DNA of 11,030 nucleotides from Goniomonas avonlea (taxonomy: Eukaryota; Cryptophyceae; Goniomonadida; Goniomonadaceae): the NCBI GenBank assembly GCA_003573635.1, contig QUTJ01031345.1:1-11030 (forward strand), written 5' to 3'. Below the pieces are notes generated by a model, which did not search any database, had not been told where the DNA came from, and saw nothing but the letters and a program-made list of their open reading frames with translations. Positions within the stretch are counted from its first letter, which is position 1. Every line of letters begins with the position of its first letter. This document shows positions 1 through 7,948 of the stretch, piece by piece. Made by a program: the position numbers and the translations under genes.

Positions 1-11
1 CACCACCCCAC

Positions 12-190
12 TTGCACACCACACCCTACTTGCACCCCCCACTCGCGCACACCCCACTTGCACACCACACGTCCACACCCCACTCACACACGCCCCACTT
101 GCACACCCCACGTCCACACCCCACTCGCACACGCCCCACTTGCACACCCCACGTCCACACCCCACTCGCACACGCCCCACTTGCTGGGGT
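12..190. repeat. 41-bp minisatellite
   Basis: A C-rich tandem repeat. The marker ACGTCC recurs at 69, 110 and 151, an exact 41-bp period, and the flanks contain more degenerate CACACCCCAC / CACTTGCACAC subunits of about 10 bp. It lies in the intron that follows the last visible exon of the RELCH-like gene (donor at 216) and continues past the window edge. Its open reading frames on both strands are products of the repeat and not genes. Confidence 0.85.
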
Positions 191-216
191 GTGCACGTGG
201 CGCAAGTGGCGCGCAC

Positions 217-2777
217 CGGTGCTGCTCGACAAGGCAGAGCACGATGGGAACCAGGAGCGCGCGCTGCTTAAGCAGAACATTGTCGATGACCTTGGGCAAG
301 CTCTCCGCGATAACGTTGACAGTTTGAGTCAGTTCCGCCTGGACAATCGGGTTGATACACTGGGATGGGTCAGTCGAGTCGTGCAAGGGTGCTGGAACAA
401 AGACCTCGTAAGTACCGAAGGAAAACCGCTCGTGAGGCTAGGGTGCGCCATAAGCAGTACTGGAACAACCGGGACCCATTATTGCTCTAATAGGTTAATA
501 TAGCATTATTATTGCTGTAGTAGGCGGATAAGCCTGGGCAAAGTAGCGCGCAGCTGCTTCCCCCGAATTTGCACTGCACTGCTCATTCAACCCGCGATGA
601 TCAAGGCAGTTAGACAAGGCTCGCAATTCTTGAACTGGTCCTAAATCCGGCTGTTCTAATTACAGCGACACAAAAGAAGAATGTGCGGTGTGCAGGTAGG
701 AGAAACGACGCAGAAAAAATCAACCAAGGGTAAAATCACCTGCACGTTGCATATTCAATTCTTCTTTCGCCGTGTTTCTTCTTTCAAAGCAGAACAAAGC
801 AAGGATCAAATCACCTGCACATTGCGAAGCTTTTCCTGGAGTTCGCCGACTTGCTCTGACTCGACAGGCGACACAGTGCCAACAGCAGCCGCAAAGCTCT
901 CGGAGTCATTCAACACCACGGGGGTCGCAGGCGGCGAACCGTCCGAGGTTGTGCGCGCACCGGGCAAGGGGCTCGGCACGTCGAAGAAGCTCTCAGAAAT
1001 AGGCTGCGTGAGGTGTGAGCAGACACTGTGTGCCTTCACCGACACGGTACGGACTCCGTCCAGTACGTGTTTGCTCTAGTCAGAAGAGTCCCGTTGGGTT
1101 TTGAGTCAAGAATCTACGTCCAAGCTTGTGCGGAGAGTCTGCACGTGCAAGGAGGTGTTGGGAAACAACGAAATTTGTGCAACTGCCGACAATGTTGGAA
1201 AATGTCACGCCACAAGGATACAGAGTGTTGTCCAAAAGGAGCCGGCGCTTGGCAAAGTTTGGCAACGCTCGCCGCGGCAGCACAAACATATTGCCGGCCG
1301 CACAGTGCCAATCTAAAAGTGCCAACCCGACAACGCGACTACTTCGCCTCGGCCACACCCTAAGCCTATGCAACGGCGTCCGACTCACAGACCTCACCGT
1401 CGACGTGCGAGAGACAAACAGAACAGATTGGTTGCGCAGCAGCGCACCCGATATGAGACGTTGTGGTCGCGCAAAACCTGCTTGAGCCGTGCCACCTCAG
1501 TTTGCCACGCCTGCCACGTCTCAGTTGGCATCGATCAGATCAATCAAAAGTTTGGACTGATCTGACGCGTGGACCAGGGGTTTTCTTTTCCGAAAAAAAA
1601 ACACTGGCCCAGCTGAACAGTCGAAGAATCTCTGTCAATTGTCGTTCCGATCGCACCTTAGTTTGCATGCTCATCTCTTTCTGAACTTGTGCGACGGCGC
1701 CCTCCAGCCTGCATGAGCAAGTCACGCCTCTGTTACATCAACAGCAAGCATAATTTTGTCGGCGAGTCACGCGACATCTTCCACGACATGCTCTAAGAAG
1801 GATATGAAGGTCACTCTCAGTCTCTCTAGTGAAGGATCTTCTATTGCGTGGCTGTCGCCCCAAGCTCGTGAGCAACAGGTCATGGGAATTCGCACCGTTT
1901 CCGGTCGGCCAAGGATACCGCTAGCTCGATCTGAAAGCGATGTCAGCGAGCCAGCAAGGCCACAATGATAAGCAAACCTCCAGCTCCTGGTTGTTGTGCG
2001 TTGAAACCTTGTTCAACAAATGACGATACAGTCCCAGGAGGGAAACAGAGGAATCCACAAGCCCCACATCCGCCCGATCGTCCAAATCTTGGTCCGTCAC
2101 CTGAGCACGACTTCAATCACAATCTCGCACAGCTCGGGCGCACACCTCGTCTGAAAACGTGATGGCGGCAAGCTTGTACCCGTGACTGACTAGGTACTCT
2201 TTGACAAGACAATTAAGGGCCCGTCGCTCAACATCGTTAATGCCAAGGACGCCGGGGGAATCGTGCTTGCATGCGGTCGGCTTGGAAGACATGTCAGCCA
2301 AGCCTCAAGAGGTCTTCACACACCTCTCTCGGTGAAAGGGGCCCCGGCATGACCGAACGGGTCATCTGCTCCAGACGCTGTCTGCAACACAGTAAGGCGA
2401 CACTTTTTCAAACCCAACAAGCGCACTTGAGCGTTTCTATGTCCTCTGTTCCGATTCGTAGCCGGTATTCCAGCTTGGCAATTTGTTCGTCTTTCTGAAA
2501 TCCTCGATGAGACACAGCCTCGCATACAAGCACAACAAACCGCTCGAATAAGACTCTCAAACTCCTCCGACCCAAAGGTATGCTCTCTTCTTGGAGTCAT
2601 GAGTTCGGGCGTGTGCTCCATGATGTCGTGCGTCGTACTTTCTTGCACAAACTTCTCGAGGGGTCGAGATCGGAGACCGTTCTCAAGCAACTCCATATGT
2701 AATTCCAGCGCCGTGAGTGCATAATTTTTCGAGATCAAAAAGTGCACAACATCCTCAATCGTGGAACCTTCTTTCAT
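217..2777 (-). CDS. RELCH: RELCH-like LisH/coiled-coil/HEAT protein (5' part; 3' end outside window)
   Basis: Inferred exons (minus strand): 2777-2541, 2494-2427, 2381-2324, 2280-2146, 2100-1978, 1930-1896, 1851-1771, 1708-1657, 1510-1448, 1003-815, 650-575, 459-427, 391-217. They give 441 residues in one phase. Seen: an N-terminal LisH-like helix pair (about residues 6-35, core NYALTALELHMELLENG); a coiled-coil stretch (IAKLEYRLR, IETLKQRLEQM); a second LisH-like segment (about 142-166, ALNCLVKEYLVSHGYKLAAI then TFSDE); more coiled coil; a Ser/Pro-rich linker; then SLPKVIDNVLLKQRALLVPI, which resembles the start of the RELCH HEAT region. Animal RELCH (KIAA1468) binds RAB11 and acts in cholesterol transport from recycling endosomes to the trans-Golgi; transfer of that role here is inference. 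Exon 1 starts at the first ATG, 258 bp from H4 on the other strand. Exons 1-6 and 13 are the firmest. The exon 8 acceptor could also be at 1729, and exons 11-12 are uncertain, with one intron of only 35 bp. The last donor (216, GTGCGC) leads into the minisatellite at the left edge. Confidence 0.72.
677..822. repeat. Duplicated splice-donor region with imperfect inverted repeat
   Basis: On the minus strand the end of RELCH-like exon 10 and its donor read AATGTGCAGGTGATTTGATC (822-803). A diverged copy, AACGTGCAGGTGATTTTACC, lies at 749-730, inside the following intron. The T-rich sequence after each copy is also similar. On the plus strand AAGAAGAAT/GTGCAGGT (about 676-697) faces ACCTGCAC/ATTCTTCTT (about 738-767), forming an imperfect inverted repeat. 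The simplest reading is a local segmental duplication within the intron. Confidence 0.55.
1004..1447 (-). other. Large 444-bp intron of the RELCH-like gene
   Basis: The stretch lies between exon 9 (ends CGG, donor GTGCGC at 1447) and exon 10 (acceptor CACGCAG, exon from 1003), both in phase 0. It is about ten times longer than the usual intron of this locus. Open frames occur on both strands (for example plus 1028-1363 and 1126-1485, minus 1080-1397), but they overlap one another and show no recognisable motif. I see no repeat, transposon end or RNA gene in it. Confidence 0.5.
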
Positions 2778-3347
<570 letters not shown>

Positions 3348-3394
3348 ATTCTCGGATTCAGCAGCACGTCCGGAACTTGTATTCACATCACTCT

Positions 3395-3410
3395 GGTGTT
3401 TTTTAACACC
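3395..3410 (+). terminator. Histone mRNA 3' stem-loop-like hairpin
   Basis: GGTGTT-TTTT-AACACC is a perfect 6-bp stem with a 4-nt loop, 16 nt in all, starting 48 nt after the H4 stop codon. The size, GG...CC ends, U-A loop-closing pair, all-U tetraloop and distance from the stop match the histone 3' end element bound by SLBP, classically GGCTCT-TTTC-AGAGCC. It departs from the consensus in stem pairs 3-5, where a G replaces one of the pyrimidines. A purine-containing CCAAGAAC 12 nt after the hairpin could stand in for the histone downstream element bound by U7 snRNA; that is speculative. Confidence 0.7.
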
Positions 3411-3433
3411 ATCATTTTCCAAGAACTTTGCTC

Positions 3434-3838
3434 TCAAAGTCTGTCTGAATGTGTCTGTCCACAGTTTGCACACTCAGCGTCTGTCTGAGTGCGACTGCAG
3501 TTATCAGCCCGCAGGCAAGCCGCACCAATATTAACGGTTCTGCAGTTTTTTATTTCTTGGTAATCCTTTGGCATCATATCTCCTTGACAGCCATTGCCCA
3601 CATTTGTTTTTTGTTTTGTTCCACCATCCACAGCGTCCACTGGAACATTCAAACTTGAGTGATGGTCAGCAGGAGGATCTGATTCCAGCGATCGTGCGAG
3701 TTCAGACGTCCTTGTGGAGCAGGCCGTTCTCGAACCCGCGATAACAAAACTGCATTCCTGGCTCGCTTCTTGCCATCGAATCTCTGACCTCGAACAAATC
3801 ACCAGGCGAGAGGACTCACATACCCCTCTGAATGTCAC
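3434..3838 (-). other. Open frame of 134 codons downstream of the GIDE-like gene; possible alternative last exon
   Basis: The minus-strand frame runs from an ATG at 3838 to TGA at 3434. Its product is polar and contains ELARSLESDPPADHHSS and a short Cys-rich end (ECANCGQTH). No domain is recognised; the cysteines are not spaced as in a RING finger. It begins just after the stop proposed for the GIDE-like gene (3859) on the same strand. It may be a last exon joined from a donor in exon 13 such as the one near 3876, but I could not fix a donor and acceptor in matching phase. It could equally be 3' UTR. Its end is only 24 bp from the H4 hairpin on the opposite strand. Confidence 0.25.
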
Positions 3839-3858
3839 AATGCACTGTATCGGTGTTT

Positions 3859-6800
3859 TCAGTTTGGTCGACGTACACGAAGTACGAATGCCAGCACAGG
3901 CCCCACATCGATGGGGACTTCGTGTGGGTCCTCGAGGAGTTCATCATCTTGCGAGCTGTACACGTCCAGATCACTTTGCGTGTCTGTGTTTCCAGCTTTG
4001 ATCACGTCCCGCTTTGTCCCCCCCACCAACCCATAGTACCAATCAAGGTGCGAGCGCCAATCAACGCGTGAGTGCGATTCAGATTCAGATTGCGCAGAAG
4101 CACTCTGCGCACTAGGTGTGCTCACGTACGGGTCCACCCAGAGTGCAACAACCTGACAACGACGTCAAACACACAAGATCCTCGGGAGCTTATTGACAAA
4201 CGCACCTCGACCGAATCCGGGGCGCTGTGAGAGTTCTCTGGCTTGTCAGCAGGAGTGCTGCCATTTTCATCTTCCGTATGCTCCAGCTGTTCTTCATGGG
4301 ACCAGTCCAAATTTGTTGGAAGTGTGGCGTCATACCTTTGAAGTTGGTTACAACTCGGAACGCAAGGAACCTAGCAATTTCGTGGCATGCGATCGTGAGG
4401 TTGTCAAAGATATGGATGAAGATATGCCACAGATACTCACCACTCCCCATGTTGACGTAGATCGGAGCAATTTGAAAGCCAAGGGTCCTCGTGCACCTCG
4501 TGAAGATCGTTGATACCAGATTTTTTCATGTTTTTCGGGTCCGTGTCCCCAGTAACTTGGTCCTGTGTCGACGATTAATGGTATCTGGATGCTTAAAAAA
4601 ATCGCAACATGCACACACCTGCCACGCTTCCACATACGAATCCACAAAAAAGTGAACAAAAAAACGCCGGAGTCGCCGTCCCAAAGATGAGAGTGGCCGC
4701 TCCTCCGTTGGTTGGTCGGGATGTGCGCTGCTCCTGGGTCTGTTGAGCACCTGGTCTCTGTCCAGGTGTGAGGGTCACCATTGAACGAATCTCACTAGAA
4801 CCGACTCGGGTGATTGGCAACGACTCTTGACCCCTCAAGCAAAAAAGGACTCACCGAAGGTGCTGGACATCACCATCGTGCCCCCACTCCCCATCAGCGG
4901 CAAGCTGTCCTTCTACCAATTCCCGAAACTCTCGATCTAATGATGTCTCGAATACCCCAGCCACCTCCGGCAGTGGGAACGGTTCCACCTGGAGGAACAC
5001 GCGTCATTTTGTGGATCCATCCATTATCAGTGTGTGTGTGTGTGACCTTGATGTGTGTGACACATCCTCCTGATTGAGGGCGGAGAGGAGCGCCACTCGT
5101 ATCATTTCTCCTCAGACACACGCGTTGACATACCTCTCTTTCTATGCACACTCACCTCACGGACGACCAAGGCCCAGAAAGGGCGCACTGCACGGCCCAG
5201 TCGATCCACAACCAGGGGAGCACCAGCATCGTGAATCACAGAGTTCGCCATGGCCAGTGTGTCTGAACCAAAATCCTTCTCTCTGCGTGAAGGGATTAGT
5301 CTCCCGGCACGCTCGTGCACGCAACTCAAGTGTGGGTCACACTGGCGCTGTAAACATGCTGGATGCATCGGTGGAAGTGATTATGACTGTGCGGCGGTGG
5401 AGAGGACCGCACGGTCACGCGTGGAGAAGACCTCAGGTCAGAGGTCAAGCGTGGGGAGGACCTCAAGGTCACAGTGGAGAGGACTTCCAAGTCACACGAG
5501 TCGTGGAGAGGACCTCAAGTCACACAAGTCGCGGAGAGGACCTCAAAGTCACACAAGTCGTCAGGTCACAGTGAGGCACTATGGATACGACTGCCTCTCT
5601 TATAAGCAAAGCAAAGCAAAACTCTGGCAAAAATACGAGATACATCCAGAGCACGCACTTGCACACGCCCATGACCCTGGCAAAGTCACCGGGTACAAGA
5701 ATGCGCTCACGCCACTGCACTGTTCCCTCTGCGAGCCGTTCCTTCTCCACAACCTCCTTGATTGAAACTCCTCGCTGTAAATTGGGTCACTTTGGAGGAT
5801 GCAAATGCACCTGGTCAATGCCCATGCAGTGTACACAATACAACTGAGCAGCTCAATATCCAGCGTACACAACTCAAAAAAAAACGAACAGCTCAGTATC
5901 CGCTGAATAGCGCGTGCAGCAAGTGAGCTAGTCAGGAACAGCATGATGTAACGACGCACGTCCTCGAGCCACTGCAAGATATGCGCAGGGAGGTTCAGCA
6001 CATGGACCCAGTCGGACGTGACGGTGGATGACGCTCCGTGCTCGAACCACCGCGGACCCTGAGACTTCACTTGCATCGGCGGTGCGGTGCCATCGTAGAC
6101 ACTGAAGTCCTGCGGGTGTTGTTTGAGTCCTTCGCGGAGTCTCAAAGCGGGCGAGAAAACAATCAACATCAACCCCTGTGAACACCATCAACCCGAGACG
6201 GGCAATTCTTCAAGTCTGCTGTCAGCGGACACACAAACACACACACACACACACACCGACACACACCACACACACACACACACACCGACACACACCACAC
6301 ACACACACACAACTGTGACACACACACACACACACACACATCATGCCAGTCCATCCGACAACGCAGATCATGCCCTCACCTGAGCTTCACTCTCATGGCA
6401 GACAGGCTGTGCCACCCAGGTGGTCGTGGTTGATCCAGGCGTTTGCACTTTCATGCTTACTGTCGCATCGTACTGGAGGCACTCTCGACCAAAAAAAGGT
6501 GTGCGGAAGAGCGGCTGTGACTCGTTCTCAAGCTGCCAGGTGCAGTGTGTTAGAAGTGATTCTGTGACTCGGTCCTCAAAAAGACGTTTCCAAATAATTA
6601 CACATCAGGACGTTGAGAAAAGGGAGGGACTTGGTGCAAATCACCTGCGCGACACTTCCTTCAACAGCAACGAGGCAGTTGGTCGGCACTTCAGATATTG
6701 TCTTCGTTGGGACCTGTTCCGAGTCATTCGGCATGGGAGCTTCCACAAGGTTCGTACCAACTCAAGAGCATTCACAACCAAGTAGTCCACGCTCGAAAAC

Positions 6801-7506
6801 TCCCGCCAGCAGTACAAGAGCATGTACAGCATCATGAGCAGCGGCACAAGCACATTGCGAATTGTTCGCCTCAGAATACGCTCGTCGTTATCAGGACCAT
6901 GCGTCTCTAGAACGCACATAGTCGGATCTGTGTGCCCAGTAAGGTTACCGACGTACGCTAAGTGAGGTGCGCACCGTCTGGGTTGTAGCGCACTTGAACA
7001 GCACGGCCGACAGGGTAGCGTGCCAAAGTGTTCAGCACCCAACCGCGGGCGTTGATTCGCCTGGGTGGCAATTCGTGTGCCGCATCCAATGACACTGCCC
7101 TCTTCCTAGTATCTGCTCCAAGCTGCCCGCCGAGGCCACCTGAACAACCAATTAGTGCGACTGCCAGAGATTTGGCTGATTCACCAGGCTGGCTCCAAAA
7201 GTCGACACGAGTGGCAACCAGGGTGTCAACATCCGCTCCTTCAGGGTGGTACGTGTACTTGAAGTAAAATACGGTCGCTTCATTCGTCTGATTCGCACGA
7301 TAACGATCATCCACGAGGCATCAAAAATACCACGAAAACACTCTCACCGCTGTGTCTGTCACGAGCTCATTCACGCTTTCTGCACGACTTTCAATCACAA
7401 CACCCGGTGCTACTGGCCAGTCGCGACTGGCAATTGTGAACGTCATCGGTTTCAGAAACCGAAAATAAACCATGAATAACGAAGCCGACAGCCTGTGACG
7501 TGTCAT
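3859..7506 (-). CDS. Predicted membrane protein: DUF3592-like domain + TM + GIDE-like (MUL1-type) domain + TM + acidic tail
   Basis: Inferred exons (minus): 7506-7348, 7287-6975, 6927-6758, 6713-6645, 6532-6380, 6175-5960, 5774-5659, 5282-5156, 4988-4855, 4794-4617, 4562-4441, 4335-4206, 4152-3859; 726 residues, all phases agree. Seen in order: a DUF3592-like domain (about 28-175), with RDWPVAPGVVIES, the strand VFYFKYTYHPEG, then ARYPVGRAVQVRYNPD; a membrane helix (about 182-198, VLVPLLMMLYMLLYCW); a GIDE-like domain (about 220-430), with CLVAVEGSVA, PLFRTPFFGRECLQYDATV, FSVYDGTA, RERILVPGDFARVMGVC and GAPLVV; a second hydrophobic segment rich in Cys/Phe (about 518-545); and a Ser/Asp/Glu-rich tail. 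GIDE is the intermembrane-side domain of mitochondrial MUL1-type E3 ligases and also occurs in prokaryotic membrane proteins. No RING finger is visible here, so ligase activity is doubtful. The start could lie further upstream (see 7601-7755) and the 3' end is not secure. The gene shares a 442-bp 5' region with MCM9. Confidence 0.6.
5283..5658 (-). other. 376-bp intron of the GIDE-like gene filled mostly by a minisatellite
   Basis: Donor GTGCGT at 5658 and acceptor TCACGCAG ending at 5283 join exon 7 (ends in phase 2) to exon 8 (starts with the one missing base), giving RVMGVC-K-EKDFGS. Repeats occupy about half of it. Open frames on the plus strand over this stretch run through the repeat and are not considered genes. 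Confidence 0.5.
5397..5558. repeat. GTGGAGAGGACCTCAAGTCA minisatellite, six copies
   Basis: Units begin with GTGGAGAGGACC or a one- to three-base variant at 5397, 5421, 5451, 5474, 5503 and 5531, with spacing of 24, 30, 23, 29 and 28 bp. Most are followed by TCAAGTCACA(CAAGTC)-like sequence. The spacing varies because the second half of the unit gains or loses an 8-bp CACAAGTC-type block. It lies wholly inside intron 7 of the GIDE-like gene. Confidence 0.8.
6229..6340. repeat. CA/GT microsatellite with 29-bp higher-order period
   Basis: About 110 bp of nearly pure CA dinucleotide on the plus strand. Interruptions ACCGACACACACCAC recur with a 29-bp period (CCGAC at 6256 and 6285), and one CAACTGTGA block falls near 6310. 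It lies in the 204-bp intron (6379-6176) between exons 5 and 6 of the GIDE-like gene, where the transcribed strand carries GT repeats shortly upstream of the acceptor. Confidence 0.9.
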
Positions 7507-7600
7507 GGACGAGAAAGACTTGGAGTGGAGCCTCACAAGACTGAAGATGCTGCTGCAATTTCTGGTAACGAATCAACAACAATAGGGTCAGTCGCAAAAC

Positions 7601-7755
7601 ACCGCCGCCGCATCTGGTGGGGAGACAGCTGGATGCGGGAGAAAGGAGAAACGCGCGGGCTCAAGAGTGGGGGCCCAGTGCAGAGAAACGAACTTGCCCC
7701 GCGACAAGAGTCTGACTGCCGTGAATTTGCACGTGGTGGCATCCAGCCAGCCCAT
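7601..7755 (-). other. Candidate 5' coding exon of the GIDE-like gene
   Basis: The minus frame from ATG 7755 encodes about 51 residues (starting MGWLDATTCKFTAVRLLSRG, then a Pro-rich end) and stays open upstream to 7836. Splicing from a donor at 7600 to an acceptor at 7562 (39-bp intron, phase 2) would join it in frame to the exon containing ATG 7506 and extend the protein to about 796 residues. The amino-acid composition looks protein-like, but all three minus frames are fairly open here, so the call is weak. Confidence 0.3.
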
Positions 7756-7859
7756 CGTGGCCTCAAAACAGACCTTGCTCGTTGCCCATGTCTGGCCACC
7801 AAGCCGCTCTGGGGCATCGATCCCAAGAGGATCTTATCGGTTATCGAACAATTACAGTA

Positions 7860-7871
7860 CTAGTACCGTAG
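7860..7871 (-). promoter_or_regulatory. Inverted CTACGGTACTAG motif upstream of MCM9
   Basis: Read on the minus strand this 12-mer is CTACGGTACTAG; the two copies beside histone H4 are CTACGGTAGCAG (2818) and CTACGGTAGTAG (2834). It ends 77 bp before the MCM9 ATG and overlaps the perfect palindrome GTACTAGTAC. By eye I found CTACGGTA in either orientation at only these three places. Its role as a shared S-phase element is a hypothesis. Confidence 0.45.
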
Positions 7872-7948
7872 TCTGATTTGATTTGTAGCGGGCATATACG
7901 GGCGCCAGTGCTGGCGGGAGCTGTCGACGTTCGCAATTTCGCACTCGG

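Larger units (their letters stand above)
7507..7948. promoter_or_regulatory. Divergent promoter region between the GIDE-like gene and MCM9
   Basis: The two proposed start codons face away from each other across 442 bp; if the upstream exon at 7601-7755 is real, only 193 bp remain. Contents: the palindrome GTACTAGTAC (7857-7866) overlapping the inverted CTACGGTACTAG 12-mer (7860-7871), TTATCGGTTATCG near 7836-7848, and an inverted repeat CGCCAG-TG-CTGGCG (7903-7916) running into GGCGGGAG, which resembles an E2F core. The 122-codon plus-strand frame covering 7495-7863 has no recognisable motif. Confidence 0.5.

Noticed and set aside
12-503. Plus-strand 163-codon open frame, and its minus-strand counterparts at 26-280
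   Set aside because: The first third is translated minisatellite (His/Thr/Pro repeats), and the rest is antisense to the well-supported exon 13 of the RELCH-like gene.
1028-1485. Overlapping plus-strand frames in the RELCH-like large intron as a nested gene or transposon
   Set aside because: Three short frames overlap one another, none has a recognisable domain, and there are no terminal repeats or target-site duplications that I can see.
2316-2777. A single 153-residue RELCH-like protein ending at 2316
   Set aside because: After residue 79 the frame leaves the LisH/coiled-coil pattern. A 46-bp GT-AG intron restores a coiled coil in phase, so the downstream part is intron and shifted-frame sequence.
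4190-4450. Minus-strand 86-codon open frame in the GIDE-like gene, as a continuous exon
   Set aside because: The adjoining frame with DWSHEEQLEHTEDENGS is more protein-like and joins in phase 2 on both sides via donor GTGAGT (4440) and acceptor TTCAAAG (4336).
5397-5558. CRISPR array
   Set aside because: Units are adjacent variants of one another with no unique spacers of constant length, and the context is eukaryotic.
5074-5765. Two long plus-strand open frames (166 and 171 codons)
   Set aside because: They run through the minisatellite and lie opposite GIDE-like exons that join in phase; composition is repeat-driven and no motif was seen.
7495-7863. Plus-strand 122-codon open frame upstream of MCM9
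   Set aside because: No recognisable motif, not in phase with MCM9 exon 1 (an in-frame stop lies at 7886), and opposite a better minus-strand candidate exon.
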